DNA of 64,000 bases, taken from positions 1,007,750 to 1,071,749 of the forward strand of contig NZ_AP018288.1 of the NCBI RefSeq assembly GCF_002368335.1, read 5' to 3'. A model generated the notes under the pieces. That model did not search any database. It was given only the letters and a program-made list of their open reading frames with translations, and was not told the origin of the DNA. Within the stretch, counting starts at the first letter, position 1. Each line of letters starts with the position of its first letter. The translations under genes and the position numbers were made by a program. Positions 24,271 to 34,053 of this stretch are shown here, in pieces. Origin of the DNA: Nostoc sp. NIES-4103 (GTDB lineage Bacteria; Cyanobacteriota; Cyanobacteriia; Cyanobacteriales; Nostocaceae).

Positions 24271-26103
24271 ATGCTTGTTAACATTTTTCAACCAATCTTC
24301 AATCTATTCAAGGCTACGGATTTCTGGCAACAAAACTATTTCATATTGCGAGAATTTAAATCCTTCCGAAAAGTTGCTGTTTTAGCTTTATTTTTCTCTT
24401 TCATGGCAGCAACATTTGAAGGTTTAAGCATTGGCTTTTTACTTTCGTTTTTACAAAGCTTAACTGATCATAATGCTGCACCAATTCGCACAGGCTTTGC
24501 TTGGTTTGATACTTGGATTTTAGCTGCTAATAGTTCAGCAATTACTAGACTATATAGAATATCCATTCTAATTTTATTAAGTACTTGGATGCGTGCTGGC
24601 TTCAATTACTTAGCACAGGTATACACAGAAATTACTCAACTTTATTTAGCCGATCGCCTGCGGAAGCGAATTTTTGAACAGTTACAAGGTTTGCCACTTA
24701 GCTACTTTGCTAAAACTCGTTCTGGTGAACTGATTAATACCATTACCACTGAAATTGAAAGAATAAAACAGTTATTCAGTGGCTCAGCATTTTTGATGAC
24801 TAGAGCAATGACTGCTACTGTTTACTTTATCTCAATGTTTTTGCTGTCGTGGCAACTTTCAATCACTTCTTTACTTCTATTTACACTTGTGGGAGTAGGC
24901 TTATCAACGCTGAATGCCAGAGCTAGAGAAACGAGTTTTAGTACTTCAATTGCCAACGGTAACTTTACTTCAACAGCAATAGAATTTATTAATGGAATTC
25001 GTACAGTTCAGGCATTTGCTACTCAAGACTTTGAGCGGCAACGTTTTTATAAAGCTAGTGATAAAGTAGTCAGCGCTGCAACTAAAGTTGTATTAACCTG
25101 GGCAATGGTCAGACCACTAGCTGAAGGTATAGCTAGTACAATTCTGATTGGAATGATTATTTTTGCCTTTACTGTTTTTGTAATCAATGGAACTCTACAA
25201 ATTGCTTCTTTACTAACCTTCTTTTTTGTACTATTTCGAGTTGTACCAATTGTTCAAGATATTAATGGTACGAGAGCGCACCTGAGTACATTACAAGGAG
25301 CAGCAGATAATATTAAAGAGCTTGTAAGAACTGACAATAAAAAATATTTAGCAAACGGCAAAGTTCAATTTACTGGTTTAAAATATTCGATTGATATAGT
25401 ATCTGTAGATTTTGGCTATGAACCTAATAATTTAGTGCTAAATAACATTACCCTTAGCATTGAAAATGGTAAAACAACAGCGTTAGTTGGTGCGACTGGT
25501 GCGGGTAAAAGTACACTGATAGATTTAATTCCTCGATTTTACGATCCAACAGAAGGTAATGTGCTGATTGATGGAGTTGATCTGAGAGAATTTGATATAA
25601 ATTCGTTACGCCAAAAAATTGCAGTTGTCAGCCAGGATACATTTATTTTCAACACTTCTGTTTGGAATAATATTGCTTATGGTATAACAGGAGCGCGGGA
25701 AGCAGAAATTAGAGAAGCTGCGCGACTAGCAAATGCACTGGAATTCATTGAAGCAATGCCAGAAGGCTTTGATACACAACTTGGAGATAGAGGTGTGCGC
25801 TTATCTGGAGGACAGCGCCAACGAGTTGCGATCGCTCGTGCTTTACTACGCGACCCTGAAATTTTGATTTTGGACGAAGCTACAAGCGCTCTAGATTCCG
25901 TCACTGAGCGGTTAATTCAAGAGTCTCTAGAAAAGCTTTCAGTCGGTCGAACAGTAATTGCGATCGCTCACCGCTTATCTACTATTGTTCGAGCTGATAA
26001 AGTTGTTGTCCTCGAAGAGGGACGAATCGTAGAACAGGGAGGATATCAAGAGTTGCTAGAGCAAAAAGGTAAGCTTTGGAAATATCACCAAATGCAACAT
26101 TAA
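24271..26103 (+). CDS. hepA: HepA ABC exporter for heterocyst envelope polysaccharide
   Basis: A 610-residue half-size ABC exporter with an N-terminal six-helix membrane domain (about 30-340) and a C-terminal nucleotide-binding domain. The ATPase motifs are complete: Walker A GATGAGKST (about 407-415), Q-loop VVSQD, signature LSGGQ (about 511-515), Walker B ILILDEATSALD (about 530-541) and H-loop AIAHRLSTI. The length matches Anabaena HepA (about 607). It probably acts as a homodimer exporting a glycan or lipid-linked glycan across the inner membrane. In Anabaena, hepA mutants lack the envelope polysaccharide and fail to fix nitrogen in air. The identification rests on family plus order (after hepC, before a set of glycosyltransferases). 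Confidence 0.9.
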   Translation: MLVNIFQPIFNLFKATDFWQQNYFILREFKSFRKVAVLALFFSFMAATFEGLSIGFLLSFLQSLTDHNAAPIRTGFAWFDTWILAANSSAITRLYRISILILLSTWMRAGFNYLAQVYTEITQLYLADRLRKRIFEQLQGLPLSYFAKTRSGELINTITTEIERIKQLFSGSAFLMTRAMTATVYFISMFLLSWQLSITSLLLFTLVGVGLSTLNARARETSFSTSIANGNFTSTAIEFINGIRTVQAFATQDFERQRFYKASDKVVSAATKVVLTWAMVRPLAEGIASTILIGMIIFAFTVFVINGTLQIASLLTFFFVLFRVVPIVQDINGTRAHLSTLQGAADNIKELVRTDNKKYLANGKVQFTGLKYSIDIVSVDFGYEPNNLVLNNITLSIENGKTTALVGATGAGKSTLIDLIPRFYDPTEGNVLIDGVDLREFDINSLRQKIAVVSQDTFIFNTSVWNNIAYGITGAREAEIREAARLANALEFIEAMPEGFDTQLGDRGVRLSGGQRQRVAIARALLRDPEILILDEATSALDSVTERLIQESLEKLSVGRTVIAIAHRLSTIVRADKVVVLEEGRIVEQGGYQELLEQKGKLWKYHQMQH

Positions 26104-26140
26104 TTAACTTGATTTCAATGCTTTGTAATTTAAATTATTG

Positions 26141-27103
26141 ATGACTATGACATTAGAATTGCAGTCTAACTCCGTTTCGATTTTAATTTGCACTTGTAAC
26201 CGTGCAGAAAGCTTGCGTCAGACTTTAGAATCATTGGCGCAAGTGAATGTACCAGAAAACTTATCGTGTGAATTGATTGTAGTGGATAATGCTTCGAGCG
26301 ATCACACCGCTGAAATTATCCAATCTTTTTCTATGCCAAATATGCCAGTTCGTTATATTAGCGAACTCCAGCGTGGTTTATCAAAAGCTCGTAATGCTGG
26401 TATTGCAGCAGCGCAGGGAGAAATTATCTTGTTTACAGATGATGATGTTCGACCACCGCACAATTGGATTGAGGGAATGTGTGCGCCTATTTTAGCTGGA
26501 ACAGCCGAAGCTGTTGCTGGCGGAGTGAAAATTGCACCACATTTAGATAGAGAATGGATGCAGCCTATTCATCGTGCATATTTTGCATCTTCAGAGTTTA
26601 TTGATCCCCAGGCTCCTCAATTTTTAATAGGAGCCAATATGGCATTTTTAAAACAAGTATTAGTTAAAATACCTGGATTTGACACTGAAATCGGCCCAGG
26701 AGCAATAGGTTATGGTGACGATACATTATTCACCGCACAAATCCTGCAAGCTGGATACCGAATTGCTTCAGCTTTAGACGTAGTTGTAGAACACCACTTT
26801 GACGAGTCCAGGTTACTGCGATCGCATCTGATTAATGCTGCACGAAAAGCCGGACAAACATCAGCTTACCTTGCACACCACTGGGATCATACTCAGATTT
26901 ATTTTCCCCGGTTAAGGTTGCTCAAGTGCTTAATGAATTTTGGTTTTTGGCGTTTAAAGACATGGCGACAGCCTTTAAAATCAGAAGGGTTGCTTCCACA
27001 AGAATGGGAAATTATCCACATTATCAATTTTTACAAACAGTATTTAGTTGAGTGGAAAAGAAAGCCAAACTATCAGCAATATGGATTAGTAAAAAATTCT
27101 TAG
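26141..27103 (+). CDS. GT2 glycosyltransferase
   Basis: A GT-A fold family 2 enzyme of about 320 residues. Visible are SILICTCNRAESLRQTLES at the N-terminus, VVDNASSDHT, GLSKARNAGI and the DXD-type metal site FTDDDVRP. GYGDDTLFTAQ then marks the acceptor or catalytic-base region. It adds a sugar during assembly of the HEP-type repeat unit. The start is one of two closely spaced methionines (26141 or 26147); a TTG at 26138 is less likely. It lies 37 bp after hepA, so co-transcription is likely. Confidence 0.88.
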   Translation: MTMTLELQSNSVSILICTCNRAESLRQTLESLAQVNVPENLSCELIVVDNASSDHTAEIIQSFSMPNMPVRYISELQRGLSKARNAGIAAAQGEIILFTDDDVRPPHNWIEGMCAPILAGTAEAVAGGVKIAPHLDREWMQPIHRAYFASSEFIDPQAPQFLIGANMAFLKQVLVKIPGFDTEIGPGAIGYGDDTLFTAQILQAGYRIASALDVVVEHHFDESRLLRSHLINAARKAGQTSAYLAHHWDHTQIYFPRLRLLKCLMNFGFWRLKTWRQPLKSEGLLPQEWEIIHIINFYKQYLVEWKRKPNYQQYGLVKNS

Positions 27104-27262
27104 TAATTTTTCTTGATAGAACAGTGATCGCTGGGGGAAATGACCTGACAGGCAGATCTATTATTGCAAAATTTGTGAATAATCTTCCTGATCAAGTACC
27201 TGACGAGTGTATTTCTGATCAAACCTACCAATATTTGAATCAACTATTACTAATTTACAGTG

Positions 27263-28432
27263 ATGAAAATTACTCTTACTTGTAATACAGGTTTTGGTAA
27301 AGGAGGACAGGGAGGTTGTTTAGCAAATGCTGCAACAGGTTTAAGCCAATTCACAGATTTAACTGTATTGTGTTCTGGTGAAGAAAAACCTCAAACTAGT
27401 TTTCCTGTTTATCCTTTAGGATCTTCCCAATGGAGTCGCAGATTATTAGCTACTCCTGTGTTACGTCGTCGCAATGATTTGGCTGTATTGTTGAGCGATT
27501 TATATTTTGATAAGCAGGTAAGTAAATACCTAAAATCCCAATCCTGTGACTTAATTATGGGGGTAGCAGGTCAAACTAATTTAGGTTTTAAAGCTGCTAA
27601 ACAAAAAGGTGCGATCGCTTGGTTATATTGCCTCAATAATTATCTCCCATTCATGCAGCAACAAATTCAGCAAGAAATGAAATTTCTTTCTGAACCTACT
27701 GTAGCGACGATGAATCCTATAATGCTGCAACGCTTTTTAGGAGAGTGTGAACAAGCTGATTTAATTGTTGTGCTTTCAGAGGTAGCAAAACAAAGTTTTA
27801 TTCAAGCTGGATTTTCACCAAACCAAATTGCAGTCCTTACACCTTTTGTAGATACAAATAGATTTCGTCCTACTCCTAAACAGGATGCAGTTTTCCGCGT
27901 TCTTTATGTCGGCACAATTGAACCTCGTAAAGGAGTACCTTATTTAGTTGATGCTTTTATCAAAGCTGATATTCCTAATTCTGAACTATTAATCGTTGGG
28001 GGTACTTCCACCCGCGCCTTGCGGATATTTATGGAAAATACCTTAAGCAAACATGCCAATATTAAACAAGAATTTTGGGATTTTAGCCGTGTCGATCCGA
28101 CAGAAGTATTTGGCAGATGTTCTGTTTTAGTTTTACCTTCTGTGGAAGATGGTTTTGGCTTAGTTGCATTAGAAGCAATGGCTTGTGGATTACCTGTTAT
28201 TGTTACTTCTCAATGTGGTGCAGCTGATGTGGTCGAGAACGAAGTGAATGGTTTTGTTGTGCCTCCTAGAGACATTCAAGCTATGACAGATAAACTTTTA
28301 TTTTTCGCCAACAATGAAACAACTCGTCAAGAAATGGGGAAATCTGCCAGAATCACAGCTGAAAAACAAACTCAAGAAGTTTACCAACAAACCCTAGAAC
28401 AAATATTTAGGAATCAAGGATTACTCAACTAA
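27263..28432 (+). CDS. GT4 glycosyltransferase
   Basis: A GT-B enzyme of 389 residues. The N-terminus KITLTCNTGFGKGGQGGCLANA contains the donor-site glycine loop (quoted here as separate motifs GFGKGGQGG and LANA). The C-terminal domain has LYVGTIEPRKGVPYLVDA, LLIVGG and the E-x7-E region EDGFGLVALEAMACGLPV. The start is set at ATG 27263; the preceding GTG overlaps it by one codon. It is a member of the glycosyltransferase run after hepA. Confidence 0.88.
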   Translation: MKITLTCNTGFGKGGQGGCLANAATGLSQFTDLTVLCSGEEKPQTSFPVYPLGSSQWSRRLLATPVLRRRNDLAVLLSDLYFDKQVSKYLKSQSCDLIMGVAGQTNLGFKAAKQKGAIAWLYCLNNYLPFMQQQIQQEMKFLSEPTVATMNPIMLQRFLGECEQADLIVVLSEVAKQSFIQAGFSPNQIAVLTPFVDTNRFRPTPKQDAVFRVLYVGTIEPRKGVPYLVDAFIKADIPNSELLIVGGTSTRALRIFMENTLSKHANIKQEFWDFSRVDPTEVFGRCSVLVLPSVEDGFGLVALEAMACGLPVIVTSQCGAADVVENEVNGFVVPPRDIQAMTDKLLFFANNETTRQEMGKSARITAEKQTQEVYQQTLEQIFRNQGLLN

Positions 28433-28495
28433 TTACAAATCAATCATGTTGATATCAATTAGTTTTTAAGTCTTTTAACTACAAATCAATCAAAT

Positions 28496-29623
28496 ATGAC
28501 TTATCAAGTAGTTAATACAAAAATGATTTCTCACTGCACTAATGCTGATATTAGTGGCGGCGGTGGGATTGAAACTTATGTAGCTTCATTGGTACATTCT
28601 CAAATTTCAGGTGTGAGCGCTCATACTATCACTGATTTAAAAAATGTCGATCAGAGACAGTTTGAATTGCTTCACATTCACGATCCGGATATGTTAATGG
28701 ATTTGCGTTCAGAATGTCCAGCAATATTTACCTTACACAATCATTCTACTTACTGTCCCAGTGGTACGAAGTATTTAGCAGACCGTAACAGAGTTTGCGA
28801 TCGCCCCATGAATCCTCTAGGATGTACCTGGGGACATTTAATAGATGGTTGTGGTAGCCGCCGACCACAAAATATTCTTCAAGACTGGTGGAATGCTTAC
28901 CAGCCTTTAGAGATACTGAAAAAACTCAAAATTCCAGTAATTGCTAATAGTGATTATGTGCGTCAGCAAATCATTATGAGTGGTTTATCACCTCAACGGG
29001 TGTTTACACTGCGTTGTGGTGTGCAACCACCAAAGAGTCCTACAGCACCTTTAACTAGCGAAATTCATCAAAAACAGCGGATTTTGTTTGCTGGCCGCAT
29101 TGTTCCTTATAAAGGCATTGAATGGCTAATTAAAGCTTTGACAAAAACCGATCCAGAAATTCATCTTGACATAGCTGGTGATGGTTGGGGTAAGCCAGCT
29201 ATGGAAAAATTAGCACATCAGATGCAGTTAAGCGATCGCATTACTTGGCATAGTTGGTGTCACGGCGAGAAATTAGAAGAACTTTATCAACAGTGCTTTG
29301 CTGTGGTTTTTCCTAGCGTTTGGCCTGAACCAGCCGGTCTTGTAACTTTGGAAGCCTATGCACGTTATCGGCCTGTAATTGCTAGTGCAGTTGGTGGAAT
29401 TCCAGAACATCTGCGAGATGGTGAAACAGGTATTCTTGTGCCACCAAATGATATTCCAAAGTTAGCTGCTGCTATCAACGAACTAGCATCAAACTATCAA
29501 AAAAGCCGAGACATGGGAAAAGAAGGTAAAGCTTGGTTCGAGCAAGAATTTACCATTGATGTTCACATTCAGCGGCTAGAAAAACTTTACGAAAAGACTA
29601 TTGCTGAATTTCATGGTAGATAG
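28496..29623 (+). CDS. GT4 glycosyltransferase
   Basis: A 375-residue GT-B enzyme. The N-terminus has SGGGGIETYVASL; the middle carries a cysteine-rich segment (YCPSGTKYL, RVCDRPMNPLGC, IDGCGSRRP) typical of a subgroup of cyanobacterial and proteobacterial GT4 enzymes. The C-terminus has FAGRIVPYKGIEWLI and PEPAGLVTLEAYARYRPVIAS. ATG 28496 lies 63 bp after the previous stop codon. It is part of the same run. Confidence 0.88.
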   Translation: MTYQVVNTKMISHCTNADISGGGGIETYVASLVHSQISGVSAHTITDLKNVDQRQFELLHIHDPDMLMDLRSECPAIFTLHNHSTYCPSGTKYLADRNRVCDRPMNPLGCTWGHLIDGCGSRRPQNILQDWWNAYQPLEILKKLKIPVIANSDYVRQQIIMSGLSPQRVFTLRCGVQPPKSPTAPLTSEIHQKQRILFAGRIVPYKGIEWLIKALTKTDPEIHLDIAGDGWGKPAMEKLAHQMQLSDRITWHSWCHGEKLEELYQQCFAVVFPSVWPEPAGLVTLEAYARYRPVIASAVGGIPEHLRDGETGILVPPNDIPKLAAAINELASNYQKSRDMGKEGKAWFEQEFTIDVHIQRLEKLYEKTIAEFHGR

Positions 29624-29689
29624 GGGACTGGGGACTGGGTATTAGGGACTGGGTATTAGGGACTGGGGACTGGGGACTGGGGACTGGGA
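29623..29689. repeat. GGGGACT heptamer tandem repeat
   Basis: About nine GGGGACT/GGGTATTA units directly after a stop codon. The same heptamer builds the left part of the 105-bp MITE-like element at 1671 and 59351. Confidence 0.75.
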
Positions 29690-29736
29690 AAGAATACATT
29701 TAATCCCTATTATTTATTGAAATATCAAAATTAACA

Positions 29737-30738
29737 ATGGAAAGCTCGACACCGAAAATTGTAGTCATTACTCCCGTAAAAAATGAAGCCTGGATTTTAG
29801 ACCGCTTCTTATCTATTACTAGTCAATTTGCTGATTACATCATTATTGCAGACCAAAACTCAACAGATGGCAGCCAAGCTATTTGTAAAAAGTATCCCAA
29901 AGTTATCTTGATTGAAAATAAATCAGAAAAATTTAATGAAGCAGAGCGACAGTTGTTATTGATTAAAACCGCAAGAGATTTAATATCAGAACATAAAATT
30001 ATCTTAGCTTTAGATGCTGATGAAATATTAGCCGCTAACGCCATCAAAACTCAAAGCTGGCAAACAATGCTCAAAGCCAAGCCAGGAACAATATTATTTT
30101 TTGAAAAACCAGATTTATTTGTCACAACGCATCAATGTCTTAGAACTGGAATTCTTACACCCCTTGGTTATGTTGATGACGGAGCCGAACATCAGCCACA
30201 ATCTATTCATAGTGTAAGAATTCCAATGCCTGAATATGCTACGAGATTGCATATTCATGATATCAAAGTCTTGCACTATGCCGTGACTCGTTTAGATGCA
30301 CATGCTTCTAAAATTCGCATGTACAGTGTTATAGAAAATGTTTTGGGTGTTAGTAATGGTATTGGTAGACGGACTCGCTACACTTCCCAACAAGATTACT
30401 TGAAGCTTGGTAAAGTTGAAACTGCACCTAATGAATGGTTTGCAGGCTGGGAAGAACAGGGAATTGATATGCATACAATTATCAAACAAAAATATTATTC
30501 TTACGATTTTGAAGTTCTTCGTTACTTCCATAAATATGGACTGCGCCGCTTTTGGATAGAAGATATTTGGAAATTTGATTGGGAAGCATGTCGTCAATAT
30601 GCCAAATCACAAGGAATGCTTGATATACCTGATTATAAAATTGCCAAACAATCTAAGGTATTGAATTTAATTGCTGATGCAATCGCTAATTTGTATGCTC
30701 ACACAAGAGCAGCACTCAGTTTTATTAAACTGATTTAA
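29737..30738 (+). CDS. GT2 glycosyltransferase
   Basis: A 333-residue GT-A enzyme of family 2. Motifs: KIVVITPVKNEAWILDRFL, DQNSTDGSQAI and the metal site LALDADEIL. The C-terminal half (YYSYDFEVLRYFHKYGLRRFW, WKFDWEACRQYA) is specific to a subgroup. ATG 29737 has a weak ribosome site after the tandem repeat. It continues the HEP-type glycosyltransferase run. Confidence 0.85.
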   Translation: MESSTPKIVVITPVKNEAWILDRFLSITSQFADYIIIADQNSTDGSQAICKKYPKVILIENKSEKFNEAERQLLLIKTARDLISEHKIILALDADEILAANAIKTQSWQTMLKAKPGTILFFEKPDLFVTTHQCLRTGILTPLGYVDDGAEHQPQSIHSVRIPMPEYATRLHIHDIKVLHYAVTRLDAHASKIRMYSVIENVLGVSNGIGRRTRYTSQQDYLKLGKVETAPNEWFAGWEEQGIDMHTIIKQKYYSYDFEVLRYFHKYGLRRFWIEDIWKFDWEACRQYAKSQGMLDIPDYKIAKQSKVLNLIADAIANLYAHTRAALSFIKLI

Positions 30739-30801
30739 AACCTCGATAAACTAATCAAAAAATCGATAGTTATGAGTAAGATTCGTGATGGTGTATGAAA
30801 G

Positions 30802-31794
30802 ATGCTGGAGTATAATCAATTCAACGAACCACTAGTTAGCGTTATTATTCCTACTTATAATCGACCAGAGTATTTGAAACAAGCGATCGCTAGCGCAATT
30901 CAACAGACTTATCAAAATATCGAAATCATTGTTTCTGATAATTGTAGCCCCGAAAATCCTCAATCCATTATCGAATCATTTGGCGATACACGCCTGAGAT
31001 TTTGGCGACAACAGCAAAATATTGGGATGCTAGCTAATCAAATGCACGCCTTCAAAATGGCGCAAGGCAAATACGTTGCTAGCCTCCACGATGATGATAT
31101 GTGGAATGAAGACTTTTTAGCAAAGCTAATTCCACCCCTAGAAGAAAATCCAGAATTAATTCTTGCTTTTTGCGACCAATATATCATTGATGCACAAAGC
31201 GAAATTAATCAGGCGCTAACTGAAGAAAATACACAAGCTTACAAACGTGACAAATTAACACAAGGAGTTTATCAAACTTTCGACAAAATCGGCTTAGTAG
31301 ATAAAAGTATACCTACAGCCGCCGCCTGTGTGATTCGCAATCATATTATTGATTGGGATAGCATTCCCTTAGAAGTTGGTGGAATGTGGGATTTATATTT
31401 AACCTATCTTTGTTGTATATCTGGGTATGGTGCTTACTATCATCCAGAAAGATTAACGCGATATCGTACTCATGAGCAAACTGATACCATGCTGAGTGGA
31501 AGTAAGGATGCTCAAGCTAAAATTCGTAAAGCTAAAAGCGAAATATTTTGCTACAAAATATTTAGTCAAGACGAACGCCTAAAAGAATTTCAACCATACT
31601 TTCAACAAAAATACTTAGAAGCTCATACAACTTTAGCAATTGGATTACTACGAAATCAACAAACAGCAGCAGCACGTCCTTATCTTTGGCAAGCATTAAG
31701 CCAACAAAAATTTAACTTGCGAACTTTAGCAGCACTTACTATCAGTTTTACCCCCCGACCATTAGCTAATCAATTACTTGGTATATCGAAATAG
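30802..31794 (+). CDS. GT2 glycosyltransferase
   Basis: A 330-residue GT-A enzyme. Motifs: PLVSVIIPTYNRPEYLKQAI, ISDN-type SDNCSPENP, NIGMLANQ and metal site SLHDDDMW. The C-terminal portion (about 250-330) is helical and may bind the acceptor or membrane. ATG 30802 follows the previous gene by 63 bp. Its sequence near the N-terminus resembles the truncated GT2 at 14663 in style, but the two are not duplicates. Confidence 0.87.
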   Translation: MLEYNQFNEPLVSVIIPTYNRPEYLKQAIASAIQQTYQNIEIIVSDNCSPENPQSIIESFGDTRLRFWRQQQNIGMLANQMHAFKMAQGKYVASLHDDDMWNEDFLAKLIPPLEENPELILAFCDQYIIDAQSEINQALTEENTQAYKRDKLTQGVYQTFDKIGLVDKSIPTAAACVIRNHIIDWDSIPLEVGGMWDLYLTYLCCISGYGAYYHPERLTRYRTHEQTDTMLSGSKDAQAKIRKAKSEIFCYKIFSQDERLKEFQPYFQQKYLEAHTTLAIGLLRNQQTAAARPYLWQALSQQKFNLRTLAALTISFTPRPLANQLLGISK

Positions 31795-31807
31795 AAGGAA
31801 TTTTTAT

Positions 31808-31884
31808 CACGCAGAGGCGCAGAGACGCAGAGAGTTTATTAATTCATTTTTTTCTTTGTGTCTTTGTGTCTTTGTGGTTCGTTT
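31808..31884. repeat. CGCAGAG/ACAAAG dispersed inverted repeat
   Basis: CGCAGAGGCGCAGAGACGCAG pairs imperfectly with the CTTTGTGTCTTTGTG arm (from 31852). It lies just upstream of the next GT4 start and is open in that frame, so it could be mistaken for coding sequence. Confidence 0.7.
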
Positions 31885-31909
31885 TTCAAAAGTCTTTATT
31901 ATTAGTGAT

Positions 31910-33112
31910 ATGAAACTTTGTATTGTTACGCACAAGCTAAAAAAAGGTGATGGTCAAGGAAGAGTCAACTATGAAATTGCTCAAGAAGCAATTCAACGCG
32001 GTCATCAAGTTACATTATTAGCCAGTGAAATAGCGCCAGAACTAGAAAATAATCCTCAAGTAAATTGGATTCAAATTCCAGTCAAAAACTATCCTACAGA
32101 ATTTATTCGTAATTTTATATTTAGTAAAATAAGTGCCGATTGGTTACATCAACATCGCTCTGAATTTGATTTAATCAAAGTCAATGGAGCAATTACCACA
32201 GCAGCAGCCGATATTAACGCCGTACATTTTGTACATAGTTCTTGGTTAAAATCGCCTGCTCACATTTCCCGCATTCGCCGCGATTTTTACGGCTTTTATC
32301 AGTGGTTATATACAGCGTTAAATGCCCGCTGGGAAAGACAGGCATTCCAAAAAGCAAAAGTCATTGTCGCAGTATCCGAGAAAGTCGCCCAGGAATTAGT
32401 CAGCATTGGTGTACCTCGTTCTCGTATCCGCGTGATTGTTAATGGTGTGGATTTACAAGAATTTGCCCCTGGTACAGCTTCTAGGCAACAATTAGGTCTA
32501 CCTCAAGACGTAACTTTAGCCTTATTTGCCGGAGATATCCGCACAACCAGGAAGAACTTAGATACGGTGTTGCAAGCCTTAGTGAAAGTTCCTGATTTAC
32601 ATCTAGCGGTGGTGGGTGCAACTGAAGGTAGCCCCTTTCCACAACTAGCAGCTTCTTTAGGGTTAACTCAAAGAGTGCATTTTCTTGGATACCGTTGTGA
32701 CATCGCTGAAATTATGCGGGCTGTGGATTTATTTGTTTTTCCCTCCCGATACGAGGCTTGCACGTTGGTATTGTTAGAAGCCCTGGCTTCTGGATTGCCT
32801 GTAATTACTGCCACAGCAACCGGTGGTGCAGAAATAGTCACACCGGAGTGTGGGATAGTTTTGCCCGATACAGATAATATCGATGCTTTGGCAGCGGCGT
32901 TGTTGTCTTTAGTAAGCGTAGACGCAGAAAGGCAACGCATGGGTAAAGCAGCCCGCACAGTAGCAGAACAACATAGCTGGACAATTATGGCACAAACCTA
33001 TGTGGATCTATTTGAGGAGTTAATCAAGCATGAAGAACACCGTTCTCATACCAACCTATCGCCGTCCTCTAGATCTATCACGCTGCCTTTTGGCGCTACA
33101 GGTGCAAACTAA
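31910..33112 (+). CDS. GT4 glycosyltransferase
   Basis: A 400-residue GT-B enzyme. MKLCIVTHKLKKGDGQGRVN forms the N-terminal donor loop; FAGDIRTTRKNLDTVL and the E-x7-E region YEACTLVLLEALASGLPV lie in the C-terminal domain. The frame is open back to 31778, but residues from that stretch (HAEAQRRRE, SLCLCVFVV) are the translated repeat and not part of the family, so ATG 31910 is chosen. The 3' end overlaps the next gene by 83 bp. Confidence 0.88.
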   Translation: MKLCIVTHKLKKGDGQGRVNYEIAQEAIQRGHQVTLLASEIAPELENNPQVNWIQIPVKNYPTEFIRNFIFSKISADWLHQHRSEFDLIKVNGAITTAAADINAVHFVHSSWLKSPAHISRIRRDFYGFYQWLYTALNARWERQAFQKAKVIVAVSEKVAQELVSIGVPRSRIRVIVNGVDLQEFAPGTASRQQLGLPQDVTLALFAGDIRTTRKNLDTVLQALVKVPDLHLAVVGATEGSPFPQLAASLGLTQRVHFLGYRCDIAEIMRAVDLFVFPSRYEACTLVLLEALASGLPVITATATGGAEIVTPECGIVLPDTDNIDALAAALLSLVSVDAERQRMGKAARTVAEQHSWTIMAQTYVDLFEELIKHEEHRSHTNLSPSSRSITLPFGATGAN

Positions 33113-33959
33113 ACCAGTCGATCAAGTGATAGTAGTTGTCCGCGATACGGATATTGAAACTTGGCAATTCCTCGCAGAGTTCAATCCGCAAAATCTACCA
33201 TTGCAAATTATGAAGGTGACACAACCGGGGGTAGTAGCAGCCCTCAACGCTGGACTAGCAGTCGTGAAAGGAGATATTCTTTCCATTACCGATGATGATG
33301 CTGCACCTCATCGGGATTGGTTAGAACGAATCAACGCTCACTTTATATCAGATAGTTGCATTGGTGGAGTCGGTGGGCGTGATTGGATACACCGCGACAC
33401 CAAAATTGAAGATGATTCCCGCTTGGTGGTTGGGAAGTTGCAGTGGTTTGGGCGTGTCATTGGCAACCATCACCTGGGAGTGGGAGAACCCCGCGAAGTC
33501 GATGTTCTCAAGGGCGTAAACATGAGTTTTCGTACCCAAGCGATCGGACAATTACGTTTTGATGAACGAATGCGCGGCACAGGGGCGCAAGTTCATTTTG
33601 AAATGGCATTTACCCTCGCACTCAAGCGAGCTGGTTGGAAGATAATTTATGATCCTAGCGTTGCTGTAGATCACTATCCAGCACAACGTTTTGATGAAGA
33701 CCAACGGCACAACTTTAATGAAATTGCCTTTATTAATTTAGTCCATAATGAAACTTTAGTTTTACTAGAGCATTTACCACCTTCACGTCGGACTGTATTT
33801 TTGCTTTGGGCCATATTAGTAGGCACAAGAGATAGTTTCGGCTTCGTGCAATGGCTGAGACTTTTACCCAGCCAAGGCCAACTAGCAACTAAAAAGTGGC
33901 TAGCATCCTGGCGTGGACGTTGGCAAGGATGGCAGACATATCAAACTCCTTCGGGGTAG
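33030..33959 (+). CDS. GT2 glycosyltransferase
   Basis: A 309-residue GT-A enzyme: NTVLIPTYRRPLDLSRCLLA, then NAGLAVVKGDILSITDDDAAP with the DDD metal site. VDVLKGVNMSFR and DERMRGTGAQVHFE mark the acceptor region. Its ATG lies inside the upstream GT4 gene in another frame, giving an 83-bp overlap. The first residues (PTYRRP) are the conserved GT2 start, so the overlap is real rather than a mis-called start. Translational coupling of the two enzymes is likely. Confidence 0.87.
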   Translation: MKNTVLIPTYRRPLDLSRCLLALQVQTKPVDQVIVVVRDTDIETWQFLAEFNPQNLPLQIMKVTQPGVVAALNAGLAVVKGDILSITDDDAAPHRDWLERINAHFISDSCIGGVGGRDWIHRDTKIEDDSRLVVGKLQWFGRVIGNHHLGVGEPREVDVLKGVNMSFRTQAIGQLRFDERMRGTGAQVHFEMAFTLALKRAGWKIIYDPSVAVDHYPAQRFDEDQRHNFNEIAFINLVHNETLVLLEHLPPSRRTVFLLWAILVGTRDSFGFVQWLRLLPSQGQLATKKWLASWRGRWQGWQTYQTPSG

Positions 33960-33992
33960 GGAATGGGGAATTGGGAATTGGGAATGGGGAAT
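33953..33992. repeat. GGGAATT-type tandem repeat
   Basis: GGGAATGGGGAATTGGGAAT units directly after the GT2 stop codon. Low-complexity repeat of the same style as elsewhere. Confidence 0.55.
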
Positions 33993-34053
33993 AAAGGGAT
34001 TTTTGTAAAAATTTACTAATTAAAAATTAAAAAATCTAAAATCCAAAATTGGT

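Noticed and set aside
27052..27285. 77-codon frame between two glycosyltransferase genes
   Set aside because: It begins inside the preceding gene, overlaps the next start and has no family signal or ribosome site.
29623..29689. CRISPR array
   Set aside because: Units are seven bases long without spacers; it is a short tandem repeat.
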